From Notospermus geniculatus (Eukaryota; Nemertea; Pilidiophora; Heteronemertea; Lineidae), in assembly GCA_002633025.1 (NCBI GenBank), contig NMRB01002281.1, positions 16,039 through 80,038 on the forward strand: a stretch of DNA of 64,000 nt. The letters are read 5' to 3'. The translations under genes were made by a program, and so were the position numbers. The notes under the pieces were generated by a model. It made no database searches. It was given only the letters and a program-made list of their open reading frames with translations, and was not told the origin of the DNA. Below are positions 1-10,742 of this stretch, one piece after another; position 1 is the stretch's first letter; each line of letters starts with the position of its first letter.

Positions 1-510
1 TTTCAGCTCTGTAGGGGGCGCTTTGTAAAAACCACATAAGTTCCCTTCCGCTCTGTAACTTTGGAACGACTGAAAATTTTGGGTTGATATTTGGTGGAGG
101 GATGTATCATGGGCCAACGGTGTGTCGCGTCAAAGAATCGACCAAATCTGATTTTCAACTTTGCCACCAGGGGGCCAAAAAGCCGAATCACATAAACTGT
201 GATACTGAACGGAATCTTCAAAATACATGCCCGTCGGACTTGCACCCGGGGGACGTTCAATGCTGTGCTTGTTACTAGTGCTCTACCTTGCCTCGGAGAC
301 AAGTTATTCAAGAAACAAAAGTGTGACGACAAAATCTCAACTTTTGATCAATTTCACCATGAACCAGGTATCGGACCTGAAATTTTCATTCCATCTTGTA
401 GCTCATGTCATGTTACCTGCGGGTAGGTCACATTTCCAGGTCGGTAGCTCTTACAGGAACAAAGTTACAGGTGTGACAGACTGAGCAGACAGATACACAC
501 ACACAGACAG
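1..510. repeat. Diverged dispersed repeats, families A-like and B
   Basis: Bases 1-190 resemble the conserved body of family A (a GGCGCTTTG block and a GCCACCAGGGGGCC block). From about 265 to 510 the sequence matches the family B segment at 12,285-12,567 in the same orientation, through TAGTGCTCTACC and GATATATCAATTTCACC-like blocks, and ends in a CA/CAGA microsatellite. No convincing gene is present; the short ORFs here are open by chance. Confidence 0.7.
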
Positions 511-642
511 ACACACGGAGTCGGAATGCGCACATAAGAAGACCGAACATGTCCAAGGTGACACCAACGGTTCGCTGATTTCAGGATTGTCTGCCCATTG
601 TGAAATTTGACTTGGTCGATTTCTGTAATTGCTGTCTGGTTC

Positions 643-1038
643 CAGGGCTCCCGCGGATCCTTAAAAAGCATTAAAAGTCAGGAATTTTTGTTTTTCAGAA
701 TTAAGGCCTTAAAAAGCCTTAAATATAGCATTTTTCTCACTCAGTGGCCTTAAAAAGGCCTTAAATTTGATGTAGCTTCAGTTTTGAATTTTCATTAAAC
801 CGTTTCCCCTTCCTAACGACGTTTTTATTCATATCAGTTGAAAACCGCCCAGTCGTCAAAATCGGGATCCCGGCCTCAGCGCTTACCTTTATGTGTTCTT
901 TACAACATTCTCCTGCGTTAATATTGCACAACCCACATTAAAACTCATGACAACTTGGCCTTAATTTTTTCCCGGATTGGCCTTAAAAAGCCTTAAAAAG
1001 GCCTTAATTTTGCTCACCAAAAAGCCGCAGGAACCATG
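643..1038. mobile_element. hAT-like non-autonomous element with AAGGCCTT words
   Basis: The left end reads CAGGGCTCCCGCGG and the right end, reverse-complemented, reads CATGGTTCCTGCGG, an imperfect terminal inverted repeat of the CAGGG type usual for hAT elements. GGTTC abuts both ends (638-642 and 1,039-1,043), possibly part of an 8-bp duplication. Both subterminal zones carry repeats of TTAAAAAGGCCTTAAA (about 655-770 and 955-1,015). There is no transposase. The hAT assignment rests on the termini only. Confidence 0.6.
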
Positions 1039-1084
1039 GGTTCCTCCTTCGGTCTTCTTCTGTGCGACTTCCGACTCATTTTGC

Positions 1085-1470
1085 TGTGCCGGTTCCGATC
1101 TTGAGATCGGAAACCATAATAAATCAATACATGTATACATTTTTGGTCTGTTCTGACTGTGTGTGTCACAAGTGGAGAAAATCTGCCCCTCCTTCGTAGG
1201 TCGTGGTGTCAGTGTGTGTGTCTGGGTGTGTGGGCGTGGGCGTGTGCGTGTGTGTGTGTCCGTCTGTCACGCCTCCATATCTTGTCTCCTTCAACAGCTA
1301 CAGCTCTGGCAACACATCCTACCCCTAGGTTTGTCAACCTTGGCAATCCAATGAGCTAATCATTTTGAACATCAGATGCCTCCATCATGATGTAATCAAC
1401 ATATCAGACTTGATATTTTGTCCGTCACGCTTTTATCTGATGCCATAACTCAGCTTCTTTAACACCTAGT
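1085..1470 (+). repeat. Diverged family B copy with TG microsatellite
   Basis: It starts with the remnant of the palindrome TTTCCGATC...GATCGGAAA at 1,091-1,112, then a TG/GTGTG tract at about 1,212-1,265. Diverged versions of the family B body follow (CTGTCACGCCTCC, CAACAGCTACAGCTCTGG, TTGATATTTTGTCCGTCACGC), in the order seen at 7,582-7,850. It appears older than the other copies. It is non-coding. Confidence 0.65.
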
Positions 1471-1507
1471 GCAATGGAAATAGGTTCTACTCTTAGGTTT
1501 TCATACC

Positions 1508-1731
1508 CTTATACTAGTGTCCCACTGGCGACTTTTTCCCATGACAAGGGGCGAATCTGAAGTCTGCGACATTCCCTCGACAAGCTGCGATATTTAGCAT
1601 TAATGTGTTTCGCATAGGATCATGGAGCCAGAGAATCACTGCGAACATAGACGACAGTCTACGAAGAGCTACGATTTTTTCATTCGTCCCTTGTCGCAGA
1701 CCAAAATTCGCCAGTGGGACGCTAGTATAAG
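1508..1731. mobile_element. 224-bp TIR element (MITE)
   Basis: The ends are inverted repeats of about 23 bp, CTTATACTAG then GTCCCACTGGCGA, differing at one base. The interior is unique and non-coding. I see no clear target duplication, so the superfamily is left open. Confidence 0.7.
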
Positions 1732-1879
1732 AATCCAATGGACTGATTACTTTTGATCTGAGATGTTGGGGTTATGGTGATATCGATATCACAAATTTGA
1801 TATTTTGCGATAACTTGCCATATTGTCAACTGAGCAACATGAAACAAGTCTTAGTTCATGCCTGCTTATCCAAGGACTG

Positions 1880-2470
1880 GACTATCTTAAAATTCTCAGC
1901 CTCACGTGTCCGGGTGATTGTGATATCATGAGATTTTGAAATATATCAAACTTGATAGTTTGAAATATCTCTGCCTGTGTTAGAGATAGAGGCATGATAT
2001 CACCCGTGCTTAGGTTCCTGAGGATGCCCATTTCGATAATGCAATGACCTTGACGATCAAAGGTCAAGGTCAAGGTCAAACTTGAGAATTTGTAATATCT
2101 ATGCCCGTGATAGAGATAGAGACATTAATTCACCCATACTTAGGTTATTGAGGCTGCCTATTTCGATTATGCAATGACCTTGATGATCAGAGGTCAAGGT
2201 CAATTTGAAGTATCTCTTCCTGTGGTACACTACAGGTACATGCATGGTATCACCCATACTTAGGTTATTGAGGATGCCCATTTCGATTATGCAATGACCT
2301 TGACGATCAAAGGTCAAGGTCAAACTTGAGAATTTGAAATATCTATGCCCGTGATAGAGATAGAGACATGATATCACCCACACTAAGGTTATTGAGGCTG
2401 CCCATTTCGATTATGCAATGACGTTGATGATCAGATATCAAGGTCATGGTCAACCATGAGATGAGTTATT
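1880..2470. repeat. Tandem repeat of about 125 bp rich in AGGTCA
   Basis: Four units are anchored by GCAATGACCTTGA-type blocks at 2,041, 2,171, 2,291 and 2,415 (spacing 130, 120, 124). Each has an outward-facing pair of half-sites, TGACCTTGA and AAAGGTCAAGG, and one unit has three AGGTCA words head to tail. TNAAGGTCA is the known half-site of ERR and SF-1 type nuclear receptors. Receptor use here is inference only. Confidence 0.75.
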
Positions 2471-2499
2471 GGCATGAGATCAAGTTCTGTGGGATTCAT

Positions 2500-2690
2500 T
2501 ATCGTAGTTCATCAATCAATGTATCCTGATATCTGTCAATGGATCCTGATCTCTATCAATGTATCCGATCTCTATCAATGGATCCTGATCAATGTATTTT
2601 CATCTCTATCAATGTACCGTTCATGTATAAGTACCTGTACATCGGGTGGGAACCATACGACATTTACAATGTCATCTTGTTTTTATTTGA
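2500..2690 (+). repeat. Dispersed repeat, ATCAATGTATCCTGAT type
   Basis: Short words ATCAATGTATC and CTGATCTCTATC recur several times, followed by GTTCATGTA, ACCTGTACATC and CATTTACAATGT blocks. The same succession of blocks occurs at 38,187-38,315, so this is a dispersed family. It directly precedes the partial ADP-ribosyltransferase copy. Confidence 0.65.
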
Positions 2691-2731
2691 ATGTCTAACA
2701 GCTTACCCTTATAGTTTGTCACATTTTATCA

Positions 2732-2946
2732 GTATCACTAAAGTTTAAGAAAACTGACATTGCAATAATTGTGTACAAAACTGAAAACACGTACATGAAT
2801 GAGAACTACGTCATATTGAACTTTCTAGATGACAAGCCTAACAGAAAGCGAGAATGGGAACAAATGATTAAGTTGAACAGATCAGGCCGGAAACGAAAGT
2901 GAAACCAAGTTAATTCAATGAATATGAAGCAAGAGATTACATCCAT
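2732..2946 (+). pseudogene. Partial duplicate of the ADP-ribosyltransferase-like gene
   Basis: This stretch is a close copy of 3,830-4,041 within the downstream gene, by eye well over 90% identical, and matches the codons for about residues 187-256. It lacks the 5' part carrying the catalytic His and Tyr, and the 3' end. The codon for Trp243 of the intact gene (TGG after AAACGAAAA) reads TGA here, so it is interrupted as well as truncated. It could be a decayed tandem duplicate, or a homologous 3' piece left by a rearrangement. Its 5' breakpoint lies at the edge of the dispersed repeat at 2,500-2,690. Confidence 0.8.
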
Positions 2947-3311
2947 TTATTTTTGTTGCTGTAGAATTCATTAGAGAGTCAATCACAGCAGGCATCGAGG
3001 GAACCTCATCTGTAGAGACGTACCGATTACATCACTAAGCTCTAAATAGTGAATCACTGTTCCTTCAGCAAGCAAACACACTGGCAACAGCTCATTTATT
3101 CGGTGCATTCAGTGGATTCCCCTTTGAAATCGCGTTCATTGACTGAAAGGTTGGGAATAGTTGTAGACAATAGGCCTACTTTGACATGCCTAAATGATTG
3201 AGGGCCTACACAATACATATTTTGCTGTTGTGTGAACAGACGACAAGACAAGTTGACATGTGCCAAGACTGATTGGAACATAAAATCACAAATTTAGGCG
3301 ATTTAAAAAAA

Positions 3312-4211
3312 ATGTTTACGGTTCTGTTCTTTCGAAATTGGGGTAGAGTTCTGCGTACCAAGTTCGGCGGTTCGGCGCGTTCGGCAATTCGGCGTTTTCC
3401 AACTGCCGCTGAGGAAGTACGACGACATAGACACATATGGATTGAATTTTGCGTGAAAACATTTCCTGAGAAATGGGATTATTCGGTACCATATCATGCC
3501 CAAGAGTTTCCGTTTCAACACGAACAGTTACACCAATGGTTTACTGAACATGATATAGAAGGCAAAGAATTGGATGGGACTACTACAAAAAGGTCTGTCC
3601 GTGTGTTGAATACGATCTATGAGAAAGCAAGTTCCTTGACCAGTTCTGGGTTTGGATACCCACCCGGTCCCGATGAACAGTTCACATATTGGTTTCATGC
3701 AACAAAGATGGCATATGCTCGTGACATCATGACGAATGGTATACAGCTTGGTTGTGGATTGGAAAATAAAGATTTTTCACATGGCTACGGATTCTATCTT
3801 TCAGAGAGTTACAAACATACACTGAAATGGGCATCACTAAAGTTTAAGAAAACTGACATTGCAATAATTGTGTACAAAACTGAAAACACGTACATCAATG
3901 AGAACTACGTCATATTGAACTTTCTAGATGACAGGCCTAACAGAAAGCGAGAATGGGAACAAATGATTAAGTGGAATAGATCAGGACGGAAACGAAAATG
4001 GAAACCAAGTTGTTTCAACGAATACGAAGCAAGCGATTACATTCGCGGACCAATGTCTCGAGACGGAGTAAATGTCAGCAGGCCCAATTGGCATCCGACT
4101 GGTTGGGGTAGGACGGAGAGTATACAGATGTGCATCAAGAGTGATAAATTGGCTATGGACTTTGGACACCCGAAACATATCGACGGCGTTATTTTCTTTG
4201 GCAAAGTGTAG
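3312..4211 (+). CDS. ADP-ribosyltransferase-like protein (DUF3990-like)
   Basis: The open frame runs from 3,273, but the first ATG is at 3,312, giving about 299 aa (numbering below is from the 3,273 codon). Seen: WFHATK with His142; NGIQLGCGL; DFSHGYGFYLSES with Tyr175 followed by LKWA; YIRGPMSRDG at 257-266; and QMCIKSDKLAMDF with Gln285 near the C terminus. This order (His, then a GxGFYL tyrosine, then a GP...D block and a late Gln) matches the H-Y-[EQ] layout of the ADP-ribosyltransferase fold, in particular DUF3990-like proteins. The family would transfer ADP-ribose from NAD+, but substrate and activity are not shown. No signal peptide or membrane segment is evident. Residues 20-45 are encoded by a GTTCGGC-rich stretch. 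It appears to be a single exon with no stop or frameshift; an upstream exon remains possible (acceptor-like TGTGAACAG near 3,240). Confidence 0.65.
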   Translation: MFTVLFFRNWGRVLRTKFGGSARSAIRRFPTAAEEVRRHRHIWIEFCVKTFPEKWDYSVPYHAQEFPFQHEQLHQWFTEHDIEGKELDGTTTKRSVRVLNTIYEKASSLTSSGFGYPPGPDEQFTYWFHATKMAYARDIMTNGIQLGCGLENKDFSHGYGFYLSESYKHTLKWASLKFKKTDIAIIVYKTENTYINENYVILNFLDDRPNRKREWEQMIKWNRSGRKRKWKPSCFNEYEASDYIRGPMSRDGVNVSRPNWHPTGWGRTESIQMCIKSDKLAMDFGHPKHIDGVIFFGKV

Positions 4212-4344
4212 ATTGAACTTCTCAACAGATACTAACTGTCAAATTCCAGACGGTAAAGTTCATAATTTTGGACTGATGATAATTGTAATGGGGCCAGCAT
4301 TTTCTTAGCCAACAGGCGTCATGACATTTCATACATTTCACTAT

Positions 4345-5099
4345 TACCCAGGGGGCAAAACCCCATTTTTGGCGAAAATGGGGGACCAGCTGCTGTAAAA
4401 AGCCACCCCCTGGTAATGTGTTCAGGGGACCCCCCTGAGTCACGCTAGGGTGGGTGGCCTTTGAGATTTTTTGCAAGACGCCGAAAAATTGACTTTGAAG
4501 TTCAGGACACTGACTTTATCATTGAACCCAAGAACTGACACATGATGAGCGTTGTACAGGAGAATGGGACCCGAAGTACAGCTAACTTTTGAACGGTTGG
4601 ATTTACACCCCATAAATGTATTACCAACAGATAGAAACATGGTGCCTCCGAAGCAGAGAAGCATGTTCCTAACTATTTTTGAATAGTTATGTAATAAGAA
4701 ATGAATTTTTTATGCTAATTAACGCAAAAATGGGTCAAAATACATAAAAACGCGGTTTCCAATTACATAACTAGTTAGAAACTACAAAGAACATGCTTAT
4801 TCGATTGCAAGCCACCATGTTTCTATCTGTTGATAATACATTTATGGGGTGTAAATCCAACCATTCAAAAGTTAGCTGTACATCGGGTCCCATTCCCCTG
4901 TACAACGCTCAGTCATGTGTCAGTTCTTGGGTTCAATGATAGTCAGTGTCCTGAACTTCAAAGTCAATTTTTCGGCGTCTTGCAAAAAATCTCAAAGGCC
5001 ACCCACCCTAGCGTGACTCAGAGGGGTCCCCTGAACACATTAGCAGGGGGTGATTTAAAAGCAGCTGGTCCCCCATTTTTGCCCTTTGCCCCCTGGGTA
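4345..5099. mobile_element. 755-bp palindromic TIR element
   Basis: The element is nearly a foldback. Arms of about 330 bp start at TACCCAGGGGGCAAA and pair with TTTGCCCCCTGGGTA. Inside the arms GGGTGGGTGGCC, AAGTTCAGGACACTGAC and GGGTGTAAATCCAACC recur inverted. TAT flanks both ends (4,342-4,344 and 5,100-5,102), compatible with a 3-bp duplication. The short frames inside both arms are mirror images and not genes. Confidence 0.75.
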
Positions 5100-5170
5100 T
5101 ATTGTTAGTTTTCAATTGAATCAGTTCCATGCTGGTATTGGTCGCACATCAAGCAAATGTATCTCCCCGC

Positions 5171-6384
5171 TTTTTAGCTCACTCGTGAGCTTTTACCGTC
5201 CTGCGGTGTCCGTCGTCGTCGTCCGTTAGCAGGGCACGTTTCGTAACCGCTGGAGCTATTAGCCTATTGATCTGAAACTTGGTACATACCCCTAGGTCAG
5301 ATGACCTATGACACCAAGTTTCAGTCCAAGTTCGGTCCGATTGGATTCTTGGCTTGGCCTCCAGGTGGCCAAAACCAAAAACACAAAAAGTGTAATAAGG
5401 CCTAAAAAAAAGGTGTGGTTCTGGTAACCTGACCGACCCTAATTTTTGCCGCCCAATTTCCCTACTCAACTTTTTTTATTGACCATTTTCAACCATAAAC
5501 AAAACCCATGTGCTCTCTGCACTATGAATAATCTACTGACGAACTCTTCTGACCATGTCCGAGAAGAACTGAAGGTGTTTCTTGTCAACCATGGTGGTAG
5601 CATTCAGTTTGATATATATATGGCCTCCACCAGGAAGTTAGTATTTATACCTACATAAAATGCTAAGTTCAGGAGTAAAAAAGCAGAGCAAAATAAAAAA
5701 AAATCCCTCCCTCCCGACCCTTCCTGAAGGAGACCTCTTTACCGGAACCACACCTTTTCTTTTTAGGCCTAACTCCTGAACTAATGACTGGATCGTCTCC
5801 AAATTTTTATCATAGGTGTATCTAATTAGGATACATAACATATATAACGGGTTTTGATTTGACCTACATGTACTTTTCAAGGTCACAGAGGTCAAAGTTC
5901 TACAAAAGTGACGAACCTGCCACAGGTCCTCATTATTTCACCAAGCATCTTCATATCTTGCATAAACATGTATTAGAGGGGTACCTTCAAAACTACCATG
6001 TTTCGATCCGATCGGACATCCAATATGGCCACCAGGTGGCATAACCTGAAAATCATCCAAGTGCTATAACTCAGGAACGGCTTGACCCAGAGTGCTCAAA
6101 CTTGATATTTACCTCTCTCTAGGTGACCTTTTATGTGCTATAACTCAGGAACAACTTGACCCAGAGCGCTCAAATGTGCTATGTGGCTCCCTCTAGATGA
6201 CCTTTATGTGCATGTGAAGTTTTGGCCCGATCGGACATCCAATATGGCCGCCAGGTGGCGTAACCCAACAATCATTGAAGTCCTGCAACTTGGGATTGAC
6301 CTGACCCAGATTGCTCATAACTGACATGTACCTCTCTCTGTCATTACACTAACGAGTGAGCACCTGGTCCATGGACCATTTCAT
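5171..6384 (+). repeat. Family A element, copy 1
   Basis: It opens with the hairpin AGCTCACTCGTGAGCT and a CGTCGTCGTC tract, runs through the GGGCACGTTTCGTAACCGCTGG and CCCTAGGTCAGATGACC blocks, and ends with TGAGCAC then TGGTCCATGGACCA. It is a direct neighbour of copy 2. A 371-bp element is inserted at 5,399-5,769. The hairpin-plus-body layout resembles dispersed AGCTCAC repeats of several marine invertebrate genomes, perhaps rolling-circle derivatives. That class is inference. Confidence 0.75.
5399..5769. mobile_element. 371-bp MITE with TAA duplication, PIF/Harbinger-type
   Basis: The termini are GGCCTAAAAAAAAGGTGTGG and its near-inverse (CCACACCTTTTC...TTAGGCC). TAA flanks both sides (5,396-5,398 and 5,770-5,772). 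The sister family A copy reads straight through this site as GTGCAATAACTCCTG at about 6,587-6,600, which is the empty site. A 3-bp TWA duplication is the mark of PIF/Harbinger elements. No transposase is encoded. Confidence 0.85.
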
Positions 6385-7580
6385 TAGCTCACCAGTGAGC
6401 TCTTACAATGGTGCAGCGTCCGTCGTCGTCGTCTGTTAGGAGGGCACGTTTTGTAACCGCTGGGGCTATTGATCTGAAACTCGGTACATATATACCCCTA
6501 GGTCAGATGACCTATGACACCAAGTTTCGGTCCGATTTGATTCTTGGCTTGGCCTCCAGGTGGCCAAAACCAAAAACACAAAAAGTGCAATAACTCCTGA
6601 AATAATGACTTGATCATCTCCAAATTTTTATCATAGGTGTATCATGTTAGGATACATAACATATATACCGGTAACGGGGTTTTGATTTGACCTACTTTTC
6701 AAGGTCACAGAGGTCAAAGTTCTACAAAAGTGACGAACCTACCACAGTTCTTCATTATTTCACCGAGCGTCTTCATATCTTGCATAAACGTGTATTAGAG
6801 GGGTACCTTCAAAATTACCAAGTTTCGGCCCGATCGGACATCCAATATGGCCACCGGGTGGCGTAACCTGAAAATCTTCCAAGTGCTATAACTCAGGAAC
6901 GGCTTGACCCAGAGTGCTCAAACTTGATACGTACCTCCCTCTAGATGACCTTTACAAGCACGTCAAATTTCGGCCTGATTCAACTTCCTATATGGCCGCC
7001 AGGTGGCGTAACCCGAAAATCATCAAATGTGCTATAACTCAGGAACGACTTGACCCAGGGCGATCAAATTTAATATGTACCTCCTTCTAGATGACCTTTA
7101 CAAGCACGTCAAATTTCGGCCTGATTGAGGTTCCAATATGGCCACCAGGTGGCGTAACCCGAAAATCATCAAATGTGCTATAACTCAGGAACGACGTGAC
7201 CCAGAGCAATCAAACTTGATATTTACCTCCTTCTAGATGACCTTTACAAGCACATCAAATTTCGGCCTGATTAAACTTCCAATATGGCCACCAGGTGGCG
7301 TAACCCGAAAATCATCAAATGTGCTATAACTCAGGAACGACTTGACCCAGAGCACTCACATGTGCTATGTGGCTCCCTCTAGATGACCTTTATGTGCATG
7401 TGAAGTTTTGGCCGAATTGGACATCCAATATGGCCGCCAGGTGGCATAAACTGAAAATCATTGAAGTCCTACAACTTGGGAATGACTTACCAGATTGCTC
7501 ATATAACTGATAAACCTCTCTCTGTCATTTTACACTATTATGTCCAAACGGGTGAGCACATGGTCCATGGACCATTTCAT
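6385..7580 (+). repeat. Family A element, copy 2, with about 146-bp tandem units
   Basis: Same order of blocks as copy 1, starting AGCTCACCAGTGAGCT. The 3' half is tandem: TCC(A/T)ATATGG blocks lie at 6,841, 6,986, 7,132, 7,278 and 7,424, a period of 145-146 bp. Each unit contains GTGCTATAACTCAGGAAC, TTGACCCAGAG and CTAGATGACCTTTA. It ends in TGGTCCATGGACCA and meets family B at 7,582. It is not coding. Confidence 0.8.
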
Positions 7581-7581
7581 T

Positions 7582-8790
7582 ATGGTTTCCGATCTCAAGA
7601 TCGGAAACCATATAGTGTTTGGTCGTGGTGTCTGTCTGTGTGTGTGTGTGTCTGTCTGTCTGTCTGTCTGTCTGTTCAGTCTGTCACACCTGTAACTTTG
7701 TTCCTGCAAGAGCTACAGACCTGGAAACGTGACCTACCCCCAGGTTTCATGACCTGAGCTACAAGATGGGATGAAAATTTCCAGTCTCCGATACCTGGTT
7801 CATGGTGAAATTGATATATCAAAAGTTGAGATTTTGTCTGTCACACTTTTGTTTCTTGAATAACTTGTCTCCGACGCCAGGTAGAGCACTAGTAACAAGT
7901 TCCTTCCCTATGTTTATGGTCCTTGGCAAGATACTGGCATCAACAAATTTATTATCCAGTGTCAGCATCATAATGATATTGATATATCAAATTTGATATT
8001 TTGACATATCGGGAGATCTGCCACAGTAAGCGACATGAAACTGGTATCACAACATCATTGCTCATCCACGGATGTTATTGCAACTGAAATTTTCAGTTTG
8101 CACCTGCTCGGTCGCGTGATATTTGCTGATATCGTGGTGAGATTTGATATTCAAATTTGATAACATGACATAAGTCAGAATCTGGTGATGGTAGAGACCT
8201 AAAACCTTCACCTACACCTAGGTTATCAAGGATGAGCTTTCAGATTACGCAATGACCTTGAAGGTCAGAGGTCAAGGTCAAGGTCAAACAGTTCTTAAGC
8301 GCAAATCTCCTCGGAATTTCAGGAAAAAACGAATTAGAAGCCTGAATTTACCATCCCCGATAGGTTTAATCAGGGATCCTGTCCCAGTTATGCAATACTT
8401 CTCAAGGTCAAAGGTCAAGGTCACAGCCAACCATCACAAATAACATGAGACAGAACCTGGTGATGGTGGAAGCCTAAAACCTTCACCTACACCTACGTTA
8501 TCAAGGATGGGCTTTCAGATTACACAATGACCTTGAAGGTCAGAGGTCAAGGTCAAGGTCAAACAGTTCTAAAGTGCAAATCTACTCAGAATTTCAGGGC
8601 AAAACTAATTAGAAGCCTGCATTAACCATCCCCTATTGGTTTAATCAAGGATCCCTGTTCCAGTTACGCAACACTTCTCAAGGTCAGAGGTCAAGGTCAC
8701 AGATAACTAGCTCTAGAGTAGTAAACTTCTCATCGGAAACCATTGACATCGCTCCGATGTCCTTTTCTTGTTGAAAAAGTTTTACCCTCA
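7582..8790 (+). repeat. Family B element, full-length copy
   Basis: It starts with the perfect palindrome ATGGTTTCCGATCT / AGATCGGAAACCAT, then a TGTC/TGTG microsatellite (7,636-7,675) and CACCTGTAACTTTGTTCC. Two units follow rich in AGGTCA (8,235-8,290 and 8,515-8,560), and it ends near ATCGGAAACCATTGACATCGC and the hairpin ACATCGCTCCGATGT at about 8,745-8,762. The copy at 10,737-12,064 is its inverse. It may be a non-autonomous DNA element with hairpin ends; the class is uncertain. Confidence 0.7.
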
Positions 8791-9402
8791 GTCCGAAGAC
8801 GCATTGTGATATAGTTCCATCCGTCCAAAAGTGATACCTCCTCCTAGACCATTCAACGGAAGAGTTTGAAACTTTGGTATATATTAGGTACTCATCCACT
8901 AATGTGCACAACACTCTTGGAATTTCGATCCAACTCCTTGTCTTTCCACCAGTGGGCAATATGTGAAAAACATATTTGTGGTCATTACTGGATAGTGACG
9001 AAATTTTTTTGATGGTCTATCTCTAAGAGCTTCATAATATATCGTACGGGTTTTGACCTTGACCTACTTTCAAGGTCACAGGGGTCAAAACTTTCATAAA
9101 AACCATGAGAAACATGGGGAAAACACATTCATGGGCATTATTCCTTACCTGTTTGTGATGTAGGTACAAAACTGTATGGTGGTGTATCTGTAACAGCTTT
9201 CATAACATGTTGCATATCTATCTATGTATCTACAACTTTATTCATGTAGTTTAGTACATAATTGTGCAGGTGGCGCGAGAAAGGTGCAGACTGACGTGCA
9301 CAAAACAAAAGATCCCATTCCCAAGTAGAATAGAACAAAAGCATAGAACTTAGAAATAAAATAGACATGCCTTGAGATATGTAAATAAGTAAAAATTCGT
9401 GT
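8790..9402. other. Intergenic, repeat remnants
   Basis: About 9,030-9,080 carries a GGTTTTGACCTTGACC block related to family A, and 9,210-9,250 an ATCTATCTATGTATC stretch. Otherwise I see nothing identifiable. Confidence 0.4.
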
Positions 9403-9807
9403 TTAGAGATAGATCAGGTCATGACCGCCATCTCCCTCACCTAAAGACGCCCCAACTACTCTTAGGATTTCATTTATGTCTTCTCTTGTTTGTCCCGCAT
9501 CTCTGAGGCGAAGGAGATCGTGGATCAGACCTTCTACCTGCAAATCAACCTCAACCCTCAGCTGGTTAGCAAATAGCCATAATTTTTGGGCCGAGGACCT
9601 ACTTCCCTTTAGGGTGGTGGATGTGGTCACCAGCTTCGTACATGTATAGATATTAGAGTTATTTTGCATCTTCCTTAATATTTTCCTGACGGCTGTTCTC
9701 GTGGCAACATAAAAAAGATCTACAGATTTGTCATTCCAAGTCCCATAGGACTGACCCATATAAGGACATACAGAATGAAGTGAAGAAAACTTTCTTATGT
9801 AGGCCAT
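9403..9807 (-). CDS. Possible short protein, unrecognised (134 aa)
   Basis: An open frame with its own ATG at 9,807. The C-terminal half looks protein-like: helical, charged and heptad-compatible, for example LRVEVDLQVEGLIHDLLRL and TREDINEILRVVGAS, and ends in DLIYL. I do not recognise the family. There is no membrane segment or signal peptide. It lies in the spacer between the two inverted family B copies, one of the few stretches here not obviously repeat. It could be the last exon of a larger gene or a transposon remnant. No AATAAA is seen close downstream. Confidence 0.35.
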   Translation of the reverse strand: MAYIRKFSSLHSVCPYMGQSYGTWNDKSVDLFYVATRTAVRKILRKMQNNSNIYTCTKLVTTSTTLKGSRSSAQKLWLFANQLRVEVDLQVEGLIHDLLRLRDAGQTREDINEILRVVGASLGEGDGGHDLIYL

Positions 9808-9955
9808 TCGTTTACTTCCACGAGCTAGCTCAGAACAGACGCTACACCGTTCGTTTACACCGGAACTGCGTCATCGGGGCTTCCTCAGACCAGGCGCGAC
9901 TAGCCCTACCCGCCGAGGTGGGCTTCTCGTGGAACCTTCCCAGGATGCATTGTTT

Positions 9956-9967
9956 CAAAATGGCGGC
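9956..9967 (+). promoter_or_regulatory. YY1-like motif CAAAATGGCGGC
   Basis: Matches the AANATGGCGGC pattern typical of YY1 sites at animal transcription starts. It lies in a CpG-rich patch with possible ORFs leaving in both directions (9,807 minus, 9,960 plus). Similar motifs occur at about 10,353, 11,543, 26,073 and 29,528, some inside repeats. Confidence 0.3.
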
Positions 9968-10133
9968 AACGTTAGGGAAAGTTATTGTGGACGGCGACAA
10001 ATTTATCGTCTGTGGCCGCCATGATGGTTTCCCCGAGGAAGGCACGAGACCGTTTGATTACTGGCTGTTGTGCGCACGCTCAGCTTGTTCCTTCCGGGGC
10101 TTGCCCGAGGAAGTAATCGAACATGCTAATTGA
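9960..10133 (+). CDS. Possible small ORF after a YY1-like ATG motif (57 aa)
   Basis: Starts at ATGGCGGCAACG within CAAAATGGCGGC. The predicted peptide contains KVIVDGDKFIVCGRHDGF and SFRGLPEEVIEHAN. The surroundings (9,880-10,100) are CpG-rich compared with their neighbours. Against a real gene, the 3' end AAGTAATCGAACATGCTAAT also occurs at 14,365-14,385 at the end of a repeat (family C), so this stretch may itself be repeat. No family is recognised. Confidence 0.2.
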   Translation: MAATLGKVIVDGDKFIVCGRHDGFPEEGTRPFDYWLLCARSACSFRGLPEEVIEHAN

Positions 10134-10549
10134 AATCAGAAATTGTCTAATTTGGTGCCCGAGATGTGTAGCACTGGGTTGCGAACGAATAACAGTATTC
10201 TGAAACATTATTTCTATTGTAATATTGACATTATCGGAGCTGTAATACAGTAGTTAGGACTTAGATGCATTGAAGGTAATTCGGTACTCAACAGAGAATT
10301 TGCCAGCAATACACCATGTAACTGTTCAGTGAATAAAGTAGTTCCAGTTTTCCCAACATGGCGGCTTTGTCATTTGTCTTCACCCACTCTTAACTTAGTC
10401 ATATACTTTCTCTCAGGTAAAGCCGATGCAACACAAGTTGTTGTGGAAACGTATGTGTCAGCGTGATACAGCGCGACTCCTCTGCCAGCAGGACACCTCT
10501 CTGTTAAGGACACCAAAATTCAGTCCCAAATTGATCATTCCTTTTCATT

Positions 10550-10742
10550 CTGTGAGCTGTAGTCGTCATGCAGTGTCCGTCGTCGTCGGACGTCGTAGTC
10601 TGTTAGCAGGGCACGTTTCGAAACCACTGGGGCTATTGATCTGATACTTGTTATATATACCCCTACGTCAGATGCCCTATGACATCAAGTTTCAGTCCGA
10701 TTCGATTCTTGGCTTGGCCACCAGATGGCCAAAACAAGTGCA
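10550..10742 (+). repeat. Family A fragment
   Basis: Contains CGTCGTCGTC, GCAGGGCACGTTTCG and GGCTATTGATCTGA blocks, cut off after GGCCAAAACAAGTGCAA, where the inverted family B copy begins. The 10,140-10,550 interval before it holds nothing I can identify. Confidence 0.7.

Noticed and set aside
4440-5108. Paired ORFs of 74-92 codons
   Set aside because: They are mirror images produced by the palindromic element at 4,345-5,099.
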